DNA of 64,000 nt from Streptomyces olivaceoviridis (GCF_014650115.1 NZ_BMUI01000014.1:62001-126000); one strand, 5' to 3'; shown: positions 47,945 through 57,415, counted from the stretch's first letter. Numbers and translations are program-made. The notes: generated from the letters alone by a model not told the origin.

Positions 47945-48547
47945 ATGACGGCAGAACCGGTGCGGTTCAGCCCCGACGAGCGACTGGAGGTGGTGACGAT
48001 CCCCGTGTCCGACGTCGAGCGGGCGAAGGAGTTCTACCTACGGCTCGGCTGGCGACTGGACCGCACGCCACCCGCCAAGGTGCAGGTCACCCCGCCGGGC
48101 TCGGCGTGTTCGGTGCAGTTCGGAACGGCCCTGACCACGGCCGAACCAGGCTCGGCCCAGAACATGTACCTGTGCGTCCCCGACATCGTCGCGGAACGGA
48201 ACAGACTGGTGCGGCTGGGGGGCGAGGTGGGCGACTACTACCACACCGGGGGGCCCGTCCCCGAGCCCGGACTGCACCCCGAGCGGGAGAGCTACCGCTC
48301 GCACTTCCCCTTCCGCGACCCGGACGGCAACGCGTGGCTGGTCCAGGAGGTCACCTCCCGCCTGCCCGGCCGTATCGGACCCGGCCCGACGGCCTTCACC
48401 TCCGCGGACGACCTCGCCCGGGCCCTGCGCCGAGCCGCCGCGGCACACGCCGAGCGGCCGGGGAGCACCGGCGACGCGGGCACCGACTGGGCCGAGTGGT
48501 ACGCCGCGTACCTGGTGGCCGAGCAGACCGGAGGCGGCGTGAGCTGA
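47945..48547 (+). CDS. VOC (glyoxalase/bleomycin-resistance) family protein
   Basis: The 200-aa product starts at ATG 47945; the upstream region has GGAGGAGG. The VOC fold signature is clear: VVTIPVSDVERAKEFYLRLGWRL at the start and FPFRDPDGNAWLVQEV with the second metal-ligand region. A roughly 55-residue helical extension follows (SADDLARALRRAAAAHAE). VOC proteins are metal-dependent lyases, dioxygenases or binding proteins; the substrate cannot be inferred. It is followed by an SRPBCC gene in the same direction. Confidence 0.85.
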   Translation: MTAEPVRFSPDERLEVVTIPVSDVERAKEFYLRLGWRLDRTPPAKVQVTPPGSACSVQFGTALTTAEPGSAQNMYLCVPDIVAERNRLVRLGGEVGDYYHTGGPVPEPGLHPERESYRSHFPFRDPDGNAWLVQEVTSRLPGRIGPGPTAFTSADDLARALRRAAAAHAERPGSTGDAGTDWAEWYAAYLVAEQTGGGVS

Positions 48548-48691
48548 CCTGCCGCACGGTGCACGGTCAGTCAGATGACGTATGTACCCGCACGGGCGAT
48601 GGTCGCATCCTGGACAGGGGCATGCCCCCGGCTCGCGCCACCAGCGCCGCCGGGGGCGACCGAAGCCAGAAGCAGCGTGAGAGAGAGTCGG

Positions 48692-49171
48692 ATGCACGAC
48701 CCCGCAGACAGCCACCCGGACATCCACTGGCCGTCCGGATTCTCACCTGCCGAAGCCCATGGCTTCCACCATGTGCAGGCCGTCGTGCCCGGCCCGCCCG
48801 AGCGGGTCTTCCGTGTGCTCACCGACGCCGCCGACTGGACCAGCTGGGTGCCGGGGTGCGAGGAGGTCAGCACCCAGACCTTCACCCAGACCTTCGAGGT
48901 GCGCTGGTGCGGTCATCGGTTCGAGGTCTACGTGGGAGAGCACGTACCGCCCCGCCGGCTCGGCTGGATGTGCCTGGGGACCAGTGTCCGGCTGTACCAG
49001 GGATATCTGCTCACCGAGGTCGGCGACGACACGGAGATCGTCGTCGAGAGCGCCGTCCGCGCCTCCCTCCCCAGGGCGTTCGACACGTTGTCGCCCACAT
49101 GGGTGGAGCGCCTGGAGGAACTCTGGCACGCCCAGCTCGCCCGGCTGTCGGCCCCACCGCCGGGCGTGTGA
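48692..49171 (+). CDS. SRPBCC (START/polyketide-cyclase-like) family protein
   Basis: This 159-aa product is called from ATG 48692 (GAGAGAG upstream); GTG 48677 is an alternative. The pattern FHHVQAVVPGPPERVFRVLTDAADWTSWVPG is typical of the SRPBCC helix-grip fold, and the long C-terminal helix (SPTWVERLEELWHAQLARL) closes the cavity. Members bind hydrophobic ligands. It lies 144 bases after the VOC gene and may be co-transcribed. Confidence 0.8.
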   Translation: MHDPADSHPDIHWPSGFSPAEAHGFHHVQAVVPGPPERVFRVLTDAADWTSWVPGCEEVSTQTFTQTFEVRWCGHRFEVYVGEHVPPRRLGWMCLGTSVRLYQGYLLTEVGDDTEIVVESAVRASLPRAFDTLSPTWVERLEELWHAQLARLSAPPPGV

Positions 49172-49305
49172 GCCGTTCCCCGGCGCGCGCGGTCGCCGTA
49201 CGACGGCACAGGTGATCAGCCCCGGGCGGCGTGGGCCCGGCAGCCCGGCACAGCGACCCACGGGCCGACCGGCAGGGCCGCTGTCGCCTTCTGTCGCCTT
49301 CGCGT

Positions 49306-50082
49306 TCAGGCCGTGAAGGCCGCCCACGACTCCCGGGTGCGGAAGCCGGCCTGCTCGAAGAGCGGCAGCGCCTCGTCGCTGGAGTGCAGATACGCCGTGT
49401 GCGCCCCGGCGGCCCGGCCGTCCCGCAGGATCGCCTCGGTCACCGCGCGGCCGACCCCGCGCCGCCGGTGGTCGCGCAGGGTACCGATGTTGGCGAGCCC
49501 GACATGCCGGTCGGTGAGGATCGCCAGCCCCGCTCCGGCCGGCACCCCGTCCACCTCGGCGAGGTAGGCCCGGACGAAGGGCTGTCCGAGGACGAGGGGC
49601 GTGTACAGGCTGGTGATGATCATCGGCGGAGCCCCGAAGGCCGCGCCGAGGACGGTGGCGAAGGTCTGGTCCTCGTCGTCGCGGAGCGGACGCACGGTCA
49701 CGGAGCCCCGGGCGGACTCGCTGCTGCCGCGGTCCTCGTCCAGCGACAGCAGCATGAAGGGCTGTCGGGTGAGCGTGCGCAGCCCGTGGGCGGCGGCGAT
49801 GCCGACGATCCCGGCATCGGGCTCGCCGCGCAGCCGGATGCTCCAGGGGAGCTGTGCGACATGCGGTGCGGCCTTCTCGCAGAGCAGCTCGATCTCCGCC
49901 GCGTCCGGCACGTCGGTCACACTCATGATGCTGTTGAGCAAGGGGATCATCGAGCGGGTGACGGCCAGCAGGGCGCCGCCGGGACCGCGCTCGTGCAGGC
50001 CGTCCGGCAGGACACCGGCGAGCCGCTCCGCAGCCGTCTGGAATGCCTCGGCGGCCTCGAATACCGCATCGTCATTGGTCAT
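49306..50082 (-). CDS. GNAT family acetyltransferase
   Basis: The 258-aa protein has a helical N-terminal half and a C-terminal GNAT domain (about 125-258). Its acetyl-CoA-binding motif A is LRDHRRRGVGRAVTEAILRD, followed by YLHSSDEALPLFEQAGF near the C-terminus. The acceptor is unknown. It is convergent with the SRPBCC gene and divergent from the broken amidase gene. Confidence 0.88.
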   Translation of the reverse strand: MTNDDAVFEAAEAFQTAAERLAGVLPDGLHERGPGGALLAVTRSMIPLLNSIMSVTDVPDAAEIELLCEKAAPHVAQLPWSIRLRGEPDAGIVGIAAAHGLRTLTRQPFMLLSLDEDRGSSESARGSVTVRPLRDDEDQTFATVLGAAFGAPPMIITSLYTPLVLGQPFVRAYLAEVDGVPAGAGLAILTDRHVGLANIGTLRDHRRRGVGRAVTEAILRDGRAAGAHTAYLHSSDEALPLFEQAGFRTRESWAAFTA

Positions 50083-50214
50083 ACATGTGAGTGTAACTCC
50101 GCGTCATACGTGACATGTGTGTCCGACTCCGGCAAACCCGCTCGCCCGCTCCCGCACCGCGGCGCCCGGGACACCGCGGAGGAGCCCGGACACCTTGTAG
50201 TCGGCCCGTTCGAG

Positions 50215-52118
50215 ATGCGGCTCCGAGACACATTTCACCGTCTTCCGAGATACGTATCTCGAAACACGTTTCCCCATCCCCAAGGATGCACGGCGCTGGC
50301 CGACACCCCGAACGGCCCCTCGCACAGCACCCCCACCACTCGGCAGCAGGCCCTGCGGTCCGCCGCCGCCGAGTACCACATCCCGCCCGGCGTCCTGTTC
50401 GCCCTCTCCTACCAGGAGTCGCGCTGGGACTCCCACGGCACGCAGGTCAGCACGGACGGCGGCTACGGCGCCATGCACCTCACGGACGTCACCCCCGGCA
50501 TGCTGGCCGGCGGCGGCGCCGGTGCGGCGGGCCGCGCCGACCTCAAGACCCTTGCCGCGGCCCCCGCCCTGCACACCCTCCGGACGGCCGCGAAGCTGAC
50601 CGGGCTGTCCCCGCGGGAACTGCGCGAGGACGACGAGGCGAACATCCGCGGCGGAGCCGCACTGCTCGCCTCGTACGAGAAGAAGCTGGTCGGCGGCACA
50701 CCCGCGGACGCCTCCCAGTGGTACGGCGCGGTGGCCCGGTACAGCCAGGCCACGCAGAAGCAGAGCGCGTCTTCGCCACCCTCCGCACCGGCGCCGCCAC
50801 GACGGCGCGGGACGGCCGGCGGATCCGCCTGGCGGCCGACCCCTCGGTCCGCCCCGCGCGGTCCCAGGCCGCCGCGCTGGGCCTGAAGACGGCCGCGGCC
50901 TCCACCGCCGACACCGAATGCCCGCCCGCCGTCCCCTGCGCCTTCGTCGCCGGCTCGCCCGTCGGCCGCCAGGTCTCCGACCGGCCCGCCAACGGCATCA
51001 GGATCGACACCATCGTCATCCACGACCTGGAGACCACCTACGACGCCGGCGTCACCGGCCTGGCCAACCCGGTGCACCCCGCCTCGACGCACTACGTGAT
51101 GTCCTCCGCCGGTGCCGTCACCCAGATGGTGCCCACCAAGGACATCGCCTTCCAGGCGGGCAACTACTCGACCAACCTGCACTCGACAGGCATCGAGCAC
51201 GAGGGCTACGCCGTGCAGGGCGCGGCCTGGTACACCGAGGCCCAGTACGAGGCGACGGCCGCCCTGGTGCAGTACCTCGCCGCCCGGTTCGGCATCCCCC
51301 AGGACCGGCAGCACGTCATCGGCCATGACAACGTTGCCGGACCGAACTCCGCTCTGGTCTCCGGCATGCACTGGGCCCCGGGCCCCTCCTGGGACTGGGA
51401 CCACTTCATGACGCTGCTGGGCGCGCCGGCGAACGGCCTGCCGGGCGTTCCCCGGACGGGCCAGGTCGTGACGATCGACCCGCCGTTCGCCGAGAACACC
51501 CAGACGATCCAGGTGTGCCCGTCCGACGACCCGACCGGGCAGACGACCGCCTGCGCCGACAGACGGCAGCCGGCCGACTTCGTCTACCTGCGCACCGCTC
51601 CGAGCGAGACGGCCCCGCTCTTCGGCGACCAGGCGATCCACGGGACCGCCGCCGGCACCGACCGCGTCAGCGACTGGGGCAGCACGGCCCAGTCCGGGCA
51701 GCAGTTCGTCGTCGCGGACGTACAGGGCGACTGGACCGCGATCTGGTACAGCGGCTCCGAGGTGTGGTTCCACAACCCCGGCGGCGCCAACACGAAGATC
51801 GGCTACGGAGTGAAGACCATCCGGCCCGTGGGCACCACCGCGGTCTCGCTCTACGGATCGAGTTACCCGGACAAGGCGGAGTACCCGGCCGGCCTCGGTG
51901 CCTCCACCCAGGCACCCCTGAGCATGTACTCCCTCCCCGCGGGCCAGGCGTACGTCGCCACCACCGGCCCCGCCGCCACCGACGACTACTTCCCCTCCAG
52001 CGGGGCGGTCGTCATCGGCGGCAAGAAGATGTACACCATCCAGTACAACCACCGCGTGGCCCTCGTCTACGCCGGTGACGTCACCGCGACCGACGCGGTC
52101 CGCCACGGGGAGGACTGA
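50215..52118 (+). pseudogene. N-acetylmuramoyl-L-alanine amidase, frameshifted and lacking a signal peptide
   Basis: Two frames together make one protein. The first (frame of ATG 50215) encodes a lysozyme/transglycosylase-like region (ALRSAAAEYHIPPGVLFALS, DGGYGAMHLTDV) up to about 50765 (AVARYSQATQKQ). The second continues from there (ERVFATLRTGAATTA) into an amidase_2 domain (IDTIVIHDLETTYDAG, GIEHEGYAV, DRQHVIGHDNV) and an SH3-like C-terminus. His in VIHD, His in EHEG and His in VIGHD are the zinc-ligand candidates. Homologues are secreted, but no signal peptide is readable upstream, so the 5' end also looks damaged. Intact members cleave peptidoglycan. A sequencing error could explain the frameshift but not the lost signal peptide. 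The start is uncertain. Confidence 0.8.
50246..50261. promoter_or_regulatory. Perfect 16-bp palindrome CGAGATACGTATCTCG
   Basis: Fully symmetric without a spacer, centred on TACGTA, close to the 5' end of the broken amidase and 164 bases upstream of the GNAT gene. It looks like an operator of a TetR-type dimer. No tetR gene is nearby in the window. Confidence 0.5.
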
Positions 52119-52127
52119 CCCCGCCCA

Positions 52128-52173
52128 GGAACCCGCACGGCGCACCTTCTCCCGCCCCGTCGTGCGGGGTTCC
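52128..52173. terminator. Hairpin between amidase and whiB-like genes
   Basis: GGAACCCGCACG (52128-52139) pairs with CGTGCGGGGTTCC (52161-52173) with one bulged G. It stands between convergent genes ten bases after the amidase stop and probably works in both directions. Confidence 0.7.
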
Positions 52174-52187
52174 GGCTCCCTCGCGGG

Positions 52188-52469
52188 TCATGCGCCTCGG
52201 ACGTCCGCCCGCACGGCCGGGGGCTGACGACGGAGCCGACGGCGTTCGGTCTCGGTCGTCGCCCCCCATATGCCGTGGGCCTCGCGTGTCTCCAGCGCCC
52301 ACCGCAGACAGGGCGTGACGACGGCGCAGTCCCGGCACACGGCCTTGGCCTGTTCGATCTGCACCGCGCAGGGACCGGTGTCGCCGATCGGGAAGAACAG
52401 CTCAGGGTCCTCGCGTCTACAGGCGCTCATCGCCCGCCAGTCGGTGGCCGCGAGGGATTCGCGGTGCAT
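52188..52469 (-). CDS. WhiB-family iron-sulfur transcription factor
   Basis: The 93-aa product starts at ATG 52469 after GGGGAGG. Conserved cysteines are Cys17 (SACRRED), Cys45, Cys48 (VCRDC) and Cys54 (TPCLRWALE), with DPELFFPIGD between the first and second. The turn GIWGAT, near-canonical to GVWGG, precedes the basic ERRRLRRQ segment. Wbl proteins bind a [4Fe-4S] cluster and pair with sigma factors; the targets are unknown. It is convergent with the amidase pseudogene. Confidence 0.95.
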   Translation of the reverse strand: MHRESLAATDWRAMSACRREDPELFFPIGDTGPCAVQIEQAKAVCRDCAVVTPCLRWALETREAHGIWGATTETERRRLRRQPPAVRADVRGA

Positions 52470-52613
52470 CAGGCCTCCCCAGAAGTCCGTCGGGACATCA
52501 CGTGACACGTGGCGACCGGCCACCGGCACCCCGGAGCCAGTCGTATGTCCCCAACTTTCCGGTGAAAGCTCCTTATTCCACCATCCGTCCCATCAGTGTC
52601 CCGAAGGGCTGTG

Positions 52614-52657
52614 CCGGGTGAGCGGGGCGAGAGTCGCCTCTCGCCCCGCTCACCCGG
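52614..52657 (-). terminator. Strong terminator of the peptidase-lipoprotein pair
   Basis: A perfect 19-bp stem (CCGGGTGAGCGGGGCGAGA, loop GTCGCC, complement to 52657) starts 18 bases beyond the lipoprotein stop at 52676. Confidence 0.9.
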
Positions 52658-52675
52658 CCGCGCGATGGATGTCCG

Positions 52676-53284
52676 TCAGCGCAGCGTATATGCCGTGGGG
52701 ATGGTCTGCCTGACGGTGTTGCCCTGGCTGTCGGTCGCGCTGATCCTCAGTCCGACACCCTCGGCGGCCTGCTCCCGCCGCGGGTTGCCGACGGTGGTGG
52801 TGAACGTGTTCTTCCCGGTCGCCTTCGTGGCCGCGGGATGCCAGGTCCTGCCTCCGTCGAAGGTGGTCTCCGCCTTCAGGGAGGTCACCTCGGGCGGGTC
52901 GGTGAGCCGCTGCTGGTAGTAGCCGACGACGGTGACCTCGTGTTTCTCCCCGGCCCTGGCCGTGTTGTCCAGGGCCAGACCGAAGTCGTAGCGCAGGAAG
53001 ATCAGCGGCTCCGGGCGGCAGGCCGCGTGGTTGCTGCCGACCAGCTCACCGACGCACGGGCTCAGCTTCGGGGCGTCGTCCTCGGTCGCCGTGGCGGAGG
53101 TGTACCGCCACACCGTCTTGACGTCGTTGGTCCGCGTCTCGAACGTGTACCGGGCGGACTTCGCCGGAAGGTCGTAGGAGACGAGGTCACCGCCCTTGCA
53201 GCCGGCGAGCGCCAGCATCGCTGCGGCTGCGAGCACCATGAGGGCCCCTCTGCGGCGCCGCGCCGATGGCACTGGGGTGTTCAT
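52676..53284 (-). CDS. Lipoprotein homologous to an S8-peptidase C-terminal domain
   Basis: The 202-aa product starts at ATG 53284, nine bases after AAGGAG. The signal peptide has a lipobox (LALAGC), so the mature N-terminal Cys should be lipidated and surface-anchored. The rest matches the last about 150 residues of the peptidase at 41014-44784: DLPAKSARYTF versus DLPSAAGTYRL, TFDGGRTWHPAA versus SYDDGRTWSPAA, TVRQTIPTAYTLR versus RVRQTVTRAYGLR. The preceding peptidase gene (53317-56976), 32 bases upstream in the same operon, ends before this domain. The lipoprotein therefore looks like a detached C-terminal domain of that enzyme, perhaps holding or regulating it at the cell surface (inference). 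Confidence 0.8.
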   Translation of the reverse strand: MNTPVPSARRRRGALMVLAAAAMLALAGCKGGDLVSYDLPAKSARYTFETRTNDVKTVWRYTSATATEDDAPKLSPCVGELVGSNHAACRPEPLIFLRYDFGLALDNTARAGEKHEVTVVGYYQQRLTDPPEVTSLKAETTFDGGRTWHPAATKATGKNTFTTTVGNPRREQAAEGVGLRISATDSQGNTVRQTIPTAYTLR

Positions 53285-53316
53285 CGTGTCGGTCTCCTTG
53301 GCGGTGTCGAGTGCCG

Positions 53317-56300
53317 TCACAGGGTCGGCCAGGTCTCGTCGGGGAGGTGCTCGGTGTGACGCCCGATCTCGTCACCGGACGCGTTGAGCAGCTTGAAGTC
53401 GCAGGTGGAGTCGAGGTTCGGCACGGTCGGCGAGGGGGCCGTCCCGCAGGAGGGGAGATCGATGAACTGGTGCTGGAGCAGTTCGTCGTCGACGATGCCG
53501 ATCAGCGCCTGGCGACCGCCGCCACTGTCCGTCAGATAGAGGGTGGGGTAGAAGGTGTCGCCCTGCCGGCAACCCGAGCACGGTCCGTCCTGGACCGAGA
53601 AGCCCGACGCGGTGCGCACCTGCGGCACGGCCCCCGGTACGGACGGCCCCGCGTTCCAGTGGATCTCGTTCCTGCCGGTGAGGACCATGTCGTTCATTTC
53701 CGTACGGTTGTGCGTCAGGAAGTGGTCCGCCCCGCGCTCGGCCCAGGACGCGGTGAACCGGCTGATGGCGTTGTCCTCCCGCTTGACGAAGGCGGTCATG
53801 GTCCGCTGCGTGGACGGGTGCGGCAGGGACACCTGCGACGAGGCGGTGCCGGCCTGGAGGGACTGGAGCCAGCTCAGCTGGTGCACCTCTCCGGGCCGTG
53901 CCGCGTGGAAGGAGAGGTCGACCCGGTCGAGATCGTCCTTCCCGAGCCGGTAGGCCTTCGGCCGGAGCTGTCCGCTCTCGTGGTACGTGGCGGCGTACGC
54001 CCTCGGCACGACGCTGCCGCCGAGGCCGATCCGGACGTGCGACCCGCCAGCCTTGATCCGCTGGATCAGGGCTTGGGCCTGGACGTAGGGCACGCTCACG
54101 ATGGGCAGCGCGGCGTACGGCTCGATCGCCGGACAGCTCTGCGGCCCGTCCGGGCACTGGTCGAACTCCGAGGGGCGGCCCAGCGAGATGAGGCCCGGTG
54201 CCGCGACCAGTACGCCGACGGCGTGCGCGGAGGCGGCGGTGGCCACCCGCTCCCGGAGCTCGGGGTAGTCGCAGGTGCCCTGACAGATGTCGGTCGGCGT
54301 CAGGAGGACGAGCTTGCCCCGGACGTCCACGTCCGCGAGTTCGGCGGGGGACCCGGTGCCGGCGTGGACCACCGGCAGGTGTCCCTCGACCGGCAGCCGG
54401 GGAACCGGGATCGAGGCTTGCCGGGTGCTCGGGTCCCCGTTGTCGCGCAGCCACCCCTGCGACTCGGACAGCGCGGCGTCCGGGGTCACGTAGCGGGCGG
54501 ACAGGTCGGCGGAGGCACCGCCGCCGGTGGCGCGCATGGTGACGACGGGAGTCGTCCCCGAGGTGTAGAAGTCGTGGGTGAGGGAGCCTTCGCTCACCTT
54601 GCCGGTGGGCAGCACCCACCGGTTCGGTTCGGTGGCCCTGTAGTCGAACGCCGACGACGCGCCCATCGTCCACGCCCCGGTCGCCGAGACCCGGTTGACG
54701 AAGTCGGTGGCGTTGTAGGTCTCGGTGGCCTCGGGGTACTCCACGCGCAGCGGTTCGGCCTTGCGCAGGTCCAGGGTGACCGTGGTCGCCTCGGTGAGGC
54801 TCACCTCCGGTGCGATCGGTGTGGCCTGCTGCACGTCACCGGCCGCGTTCCGCCAGGTGACCGGGATCTGTACCGCGTAGGTGCCGCGGAAGAGCTGCTC
54901 GGTCACGGTGTCCGCGCCGGCTTCGGCGACCTGGCCCGCGTGCAGGTGGATCTGGTCGTCGACCGGCATGAAGGTGGCGGTCCCGTAACGGACGTCCGTG
55001 GCACCCGCGGGAGGGACGACGTGCACGGTCAGCGGGAACTTCTGGGCCTCCACGAAGGTGTGGATCCGTGCGTTCAGCCGTATCGCGCCGGAGTCGTCAC
55101 GGGCGCTCAGCAGCCCGTTGTACGTGCCATAGGGCCCGTCGGCGCCCAGTACCCTGGCGTCGAGCGTCACCGGCACCTCGGCGGACCCGCCCGCGGGAAC
55201 GACCACCGTGTCCGTGCCGAGGGTGAACAGACCCGCCGCGGCCGGCTTGCCGTCGCCGAAGGAGACCGGCATCGACAGATGCAGCGTGATCGCCTTGTCG
55301 CCGCGGTTGGTGTACGTGATCCGCTTCGTCCGCGCCGAGTGCGGGAAGGCCAGGCGGCCGAAGTTCAGGTTCCCCTTCGGGACGATCCGCGGATTGGTCG
55401 CGGTCGCCAGGTCCACCAGACCGGTGCCCTGGGCGTATATGTCGTGTCCCAGGTCGGAGGCGGTGTCCATCAGCAGTGCCTTGATCTGCCGACCGGTCAG
55501 CTCCGGATGCTGCTGGGCGATGATGGCCGCGGCGCCGGTGACGTGCGGCGTGGCCATCGAGGTCCCGCTGGCCGTGGTGTAGTACTGGTCCACCGGCGTG
55601 CCCATGGCCGTGCCCGCGGCGCGCGCCGCGACGATGTCGACGCCCGGAGCGGCGATGTCGGGCTTGGCGGCGCCGTCCCCGATGCGCGGCCCCCGATTGG
55701 AGAACTGCGCCATCTCGTCGTTCTTGTCGACGGCCGCCACGGTCAGGGCGTCGTCGGCGGAGCCCGGGGTGACGACCTTCTGGGCGACGAAACCGGAGTT
55801 GCCGGCCGCGACCACGAACAGGGTCCCGGTGCTGCGGCTGAGCTCGTTGAGCGCCTGGCTCATCGGATCGGTGCCGTCGGTGGGTTCACCACCCAGGCTC
55901 ATGTTGACGACCTTGGCCCCGGAGTGGGCGGCCCAGTCCATGCCCGCGATGATCGCGTCGTCGGGACACTCTCCGTTGTCGTCGCAGACCTTGCCCACCA
56001 GCAGCTTGGCGCCGGGTGCGACGCCCTTGCGCAGCCCCTTGGACGCGGCGCCGCTGCCCAGGACCGTGGACGCCACATGGGTGCCGTGCCCGTGCCCGTC
56101 CTTGGCACCGTGCGGACTGCCGGTGAAGTCGGCCTCCCCGGCGATGCTCGCGGACACGTCCGGGTGGGTGGCGTCGATCCCGGTGTCCAGCACCGCCACG
56201 GTCACGCCGGTGCCGTCGTAGCCGCGTTCCCAGGCGACGGGCGCGCCGATCTGGGGTACCGACTGTTCGAGGTCGATGTGGGACAGGCCGTTGAGCCACA

Positions 56301-56976
56301 CCTTCTTGACCCCGGTCAGGGAACCGGCGGAGCGGGCGGCGGCCGGTGTGGAGGCCGTCTTGCCCCGTACCCCCTGCCACCACCGTCCGTCGTCGGCGAT
56401 CTTCATCGAGCGGCCGTTGATGCTCGGAAGTGCCCGTCCGCCGGACGCCCCGGCGACCTTGCGCGTCTTGTCGGCCGCGGCGGTGCCGGTGTAGGTGACG
56501 AGCACCGGCACGGTGTCCTTCCCACCCGCGGCGGCGAGCGTCACCAACTGGCCGAGGTCGAAGAGCGACCAGTCGAGCAGTCCCTGGCCGACCAGCGCGA
56601 GGGCGTCGTCCGGTACGACGTACACCTTGCCCTGGCGGGTGAGGGTGTGGAACACGACCGGCAGTCCATCGGGCCGGGGCGCGCTCTCGGTGCCGCGGAC
56701 GACCGGCTTGCCGCCGTCGTCGACACCGACGTCCACGGTGTCGCCGGTGATCAGTGTGACCGGCACGGATCCGCCGGACGCGGAGACGAATCGAGCCAGG
56801 GGGTTGTCGGCGGCCGATGTCGGGCTGTCCGTCCGTGCGGCACCGGATGGCGGCGGCTGCCGGTCCGGGGCGGCGGCGTGGGCCGTCGTCGTCGACACGA
56901 GCATGCCGAGGACGGTCAGACCGACGGTCACCGCGCCCCAGCGTCTGCCGACGCCCGTTCGTGCGCTTGACCTCAT
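53317..56976 (-). CDS. Secreted S8 serine peptidase, 1219 aa, lacking the usual last domain
   Basis: ATG 56976 follows AAGGGAG. A signal peptide (GAVTVGLTVLGMLVSTTTAHA) precedes a prodomain (VPVTLITGDTVDVG) and the catalytic domain: Asp264 (VAVLDTGID), His297 (GHGTHVAST), oxyanion motif VVAAGNSG, and Ser473 (SGTSMATPHVTG). A long beta-rich C-terminal region follows and includes a PA-like part (DVRGKLVLLTPTD) and Cys-rich segments (DGPCSGCRQGD). Organisation matches the 41014-44784 enzyme until the last about 150 residues, which are absent here and encoded by the next gene as a lipoprotein. Substrate unknown. Confidence 0.92.
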   Translation of the reverse strand: MRSSARTGVGRRWGAVTVGLTVLGMLVSTTTAHAAAPDRQPPPSGAARTDSPTSAADNPLARFVSASGGSVPVTLITGDTVDVGVDDGGKPVVRGTESAPRPDGLPVVFHTLTRQGKVYVVPDDALALVGQGLLDWSLFDLGQLVTLAAAGGKDTVPVLVTYTGTAAADKTRKVAGASGGRALPSINGRSMKIADDGRWWQGVRGKTASTPAAARSAGSLTGVKKVWLNGLSHIDLEQSVPQIGAPVAWERGYDGTGVTVAVLDTGIDATHPDVSASIAGEADFTGSPHGAKDGHGHGTHVASTVLGSGAASKGLRKGVAPGAKLLVGKVCDDNGECPDDAIIAGMDWAAHSGAKVVNMSLGGEPTDGTDPMSQALNELSRSTGTLFVVAAGNSGFVAQKVVTPGSADDALTVAAVDKNDEMAQFSNRGPRIGDGAAKPDIAAPGVDIVAARAAGTAMGTPVDQYYTTASGTSMATPHVTGAAAIIAQQHPELTGRQIKALLMDTASDLGHDIYAQGTGLVDLATATNPRIVPKGNLNFGRLAFPHSARTKRITYTNRGDKAITLHLSMPVSFGDGKPAAAGLFTLGTDTVVVPAGGSAEVPVTLDARVLGADGPYGTYNGLLSARDDSGAIRLNARIHTFVEAQKFPLTVHVVPPAGATDVRYGTATFMPVDDQIHLHAGQVAEAGADTVTEQLFRGTYAVQIPVTWRNAAGDVQQATPIAPEVSLTEATTVTLDLRKAEPLRVEYPEATETYNATDFVNRVSATGAWTMGASSAFDYRATEPNRWVLPTGKVSEGSLTHDFYTSGTTPVVTMRATGGGASADLSARYVTPDAALSESQGWLRDNGDPSTRQASIPVPRLPVEGHLPVVHAGTGSPAELADVDVRGKLVLLTPTDICQGTCDYPELRERVATAASAHAVGVLVAAPGLISLGRPSEFDQCPDGPQSCPAIEPYAALPIVSVPYVQAQALIQRIKAGGSHVRIGLGGSVVPRAYAATYHESGQLRPKAYRLGKDDLDRVDLSFHAARPGEVHQLSWLQSLQAGTASSQVSLPHPSTQRTMTAFVKREDNAISRFTASWAERGADHFLTHNRTEMNDMVLTGRNEIHWNAGPSVPGAVPQVRTASGFSVQDGPCSGCRQGDTFYPTLYLTDSGGGRQALIGIVDDELLQHQFIDLPSCGTAPSPTVPNLDSTCDFKLLNASGDEIGRHTEHLPDETWPTL

Positions 56977-57131
56977 CGATGAGTCTCCCTTGAGAGGAAT
57001 GACGGGGAAGGTGGGAACAGGTCCGGGCCAGGGGTGTGCGGCGCGTCGGCGACCGGCCCTCGCGTGCACACGGGGACGCCGGCCGCTCGGCGGACGTGGG
57101 CTGCTCCACGCCTCGCGCCAGGGGCCCTGCG

Positions 57132-57305
57132 TCAGAGGGGTTCGTACTCGGCGTCGTCGTCGGCGCCGGCCCTCTCGGTGTGCGGGGTGGCGGAGTCCGC
57201 CGGGTCGGACGGCGGTCCGGCCGGCACGGGTTCGTCCTGAGGACGGAGTTCCGGTGCGGGCGGTACGTCTGCTGGGGCGGGCGTCGGCGGCTCGGCGGGC
57301 GGCAT
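57132..57305 (-). CDS. Possible small acidic Pro-rich peptide, 57 aa
   Basis: An ATG at 57305 opens a frame of 57 codons with mainly G/C third positions, reading MPPAEPPTPAPADVPPAPEL at the start and DDDAEYEPL at the end. No ribosome-binding site is visible, so it may be leaderless or not a gene. It lies between the LuxR regulator and the peptidase gene on the same strand. Composition (Pro, Asp, Glu, Ala) suggests disorder. No family recognised. Confidence 0.35.
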   Translation of the reverse strand: MPPAEPPTPAPADVPPAPELRPQDEPVPAGPPSDPADSATPHTERAGADDDAEYEPL

Positions 57306-57317
57306 GGCAATGAGTGT

Positions 57318-57346
57318 GCGATCGTGCCGGGGGCCGGCACGATCGC
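57318..57346 (-). terminator. Hairpin downstream of LuxR gene
   Basis: A perfect 13-bp stem (GCGATCGTGCCGG, loop GGG, complement to 57346) lies about 70 bases past the stop of the LuxR gene. It lacks a U-tract. Confidence 0.7.
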
Positions 57347-57352
57347 TCAGAT

Positions 57353-57369
57353 GCGGGATTTAATCCCGC
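57353..57369. promoter_or_regulatory. Palindrome GCGGGATT-T-AATCCCGC
   Basis: Perfect 8-bp arms with a single central base, next to the terminator hairpin. It may be part of the terminator region or an operator for the small ORF at 57132. Confidence 0.35.
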
Positions 57370-57415
57370 CGTTCGGTACGGGACTTTTCGTCGTCCTCCG
57401 AACGCCGTGCCGAAT

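Noticed and set aside
53266..56970. 1234-codon plus-strand frame
   Set aside because: Antisense to the S8 peptidase at 53317; shadow.
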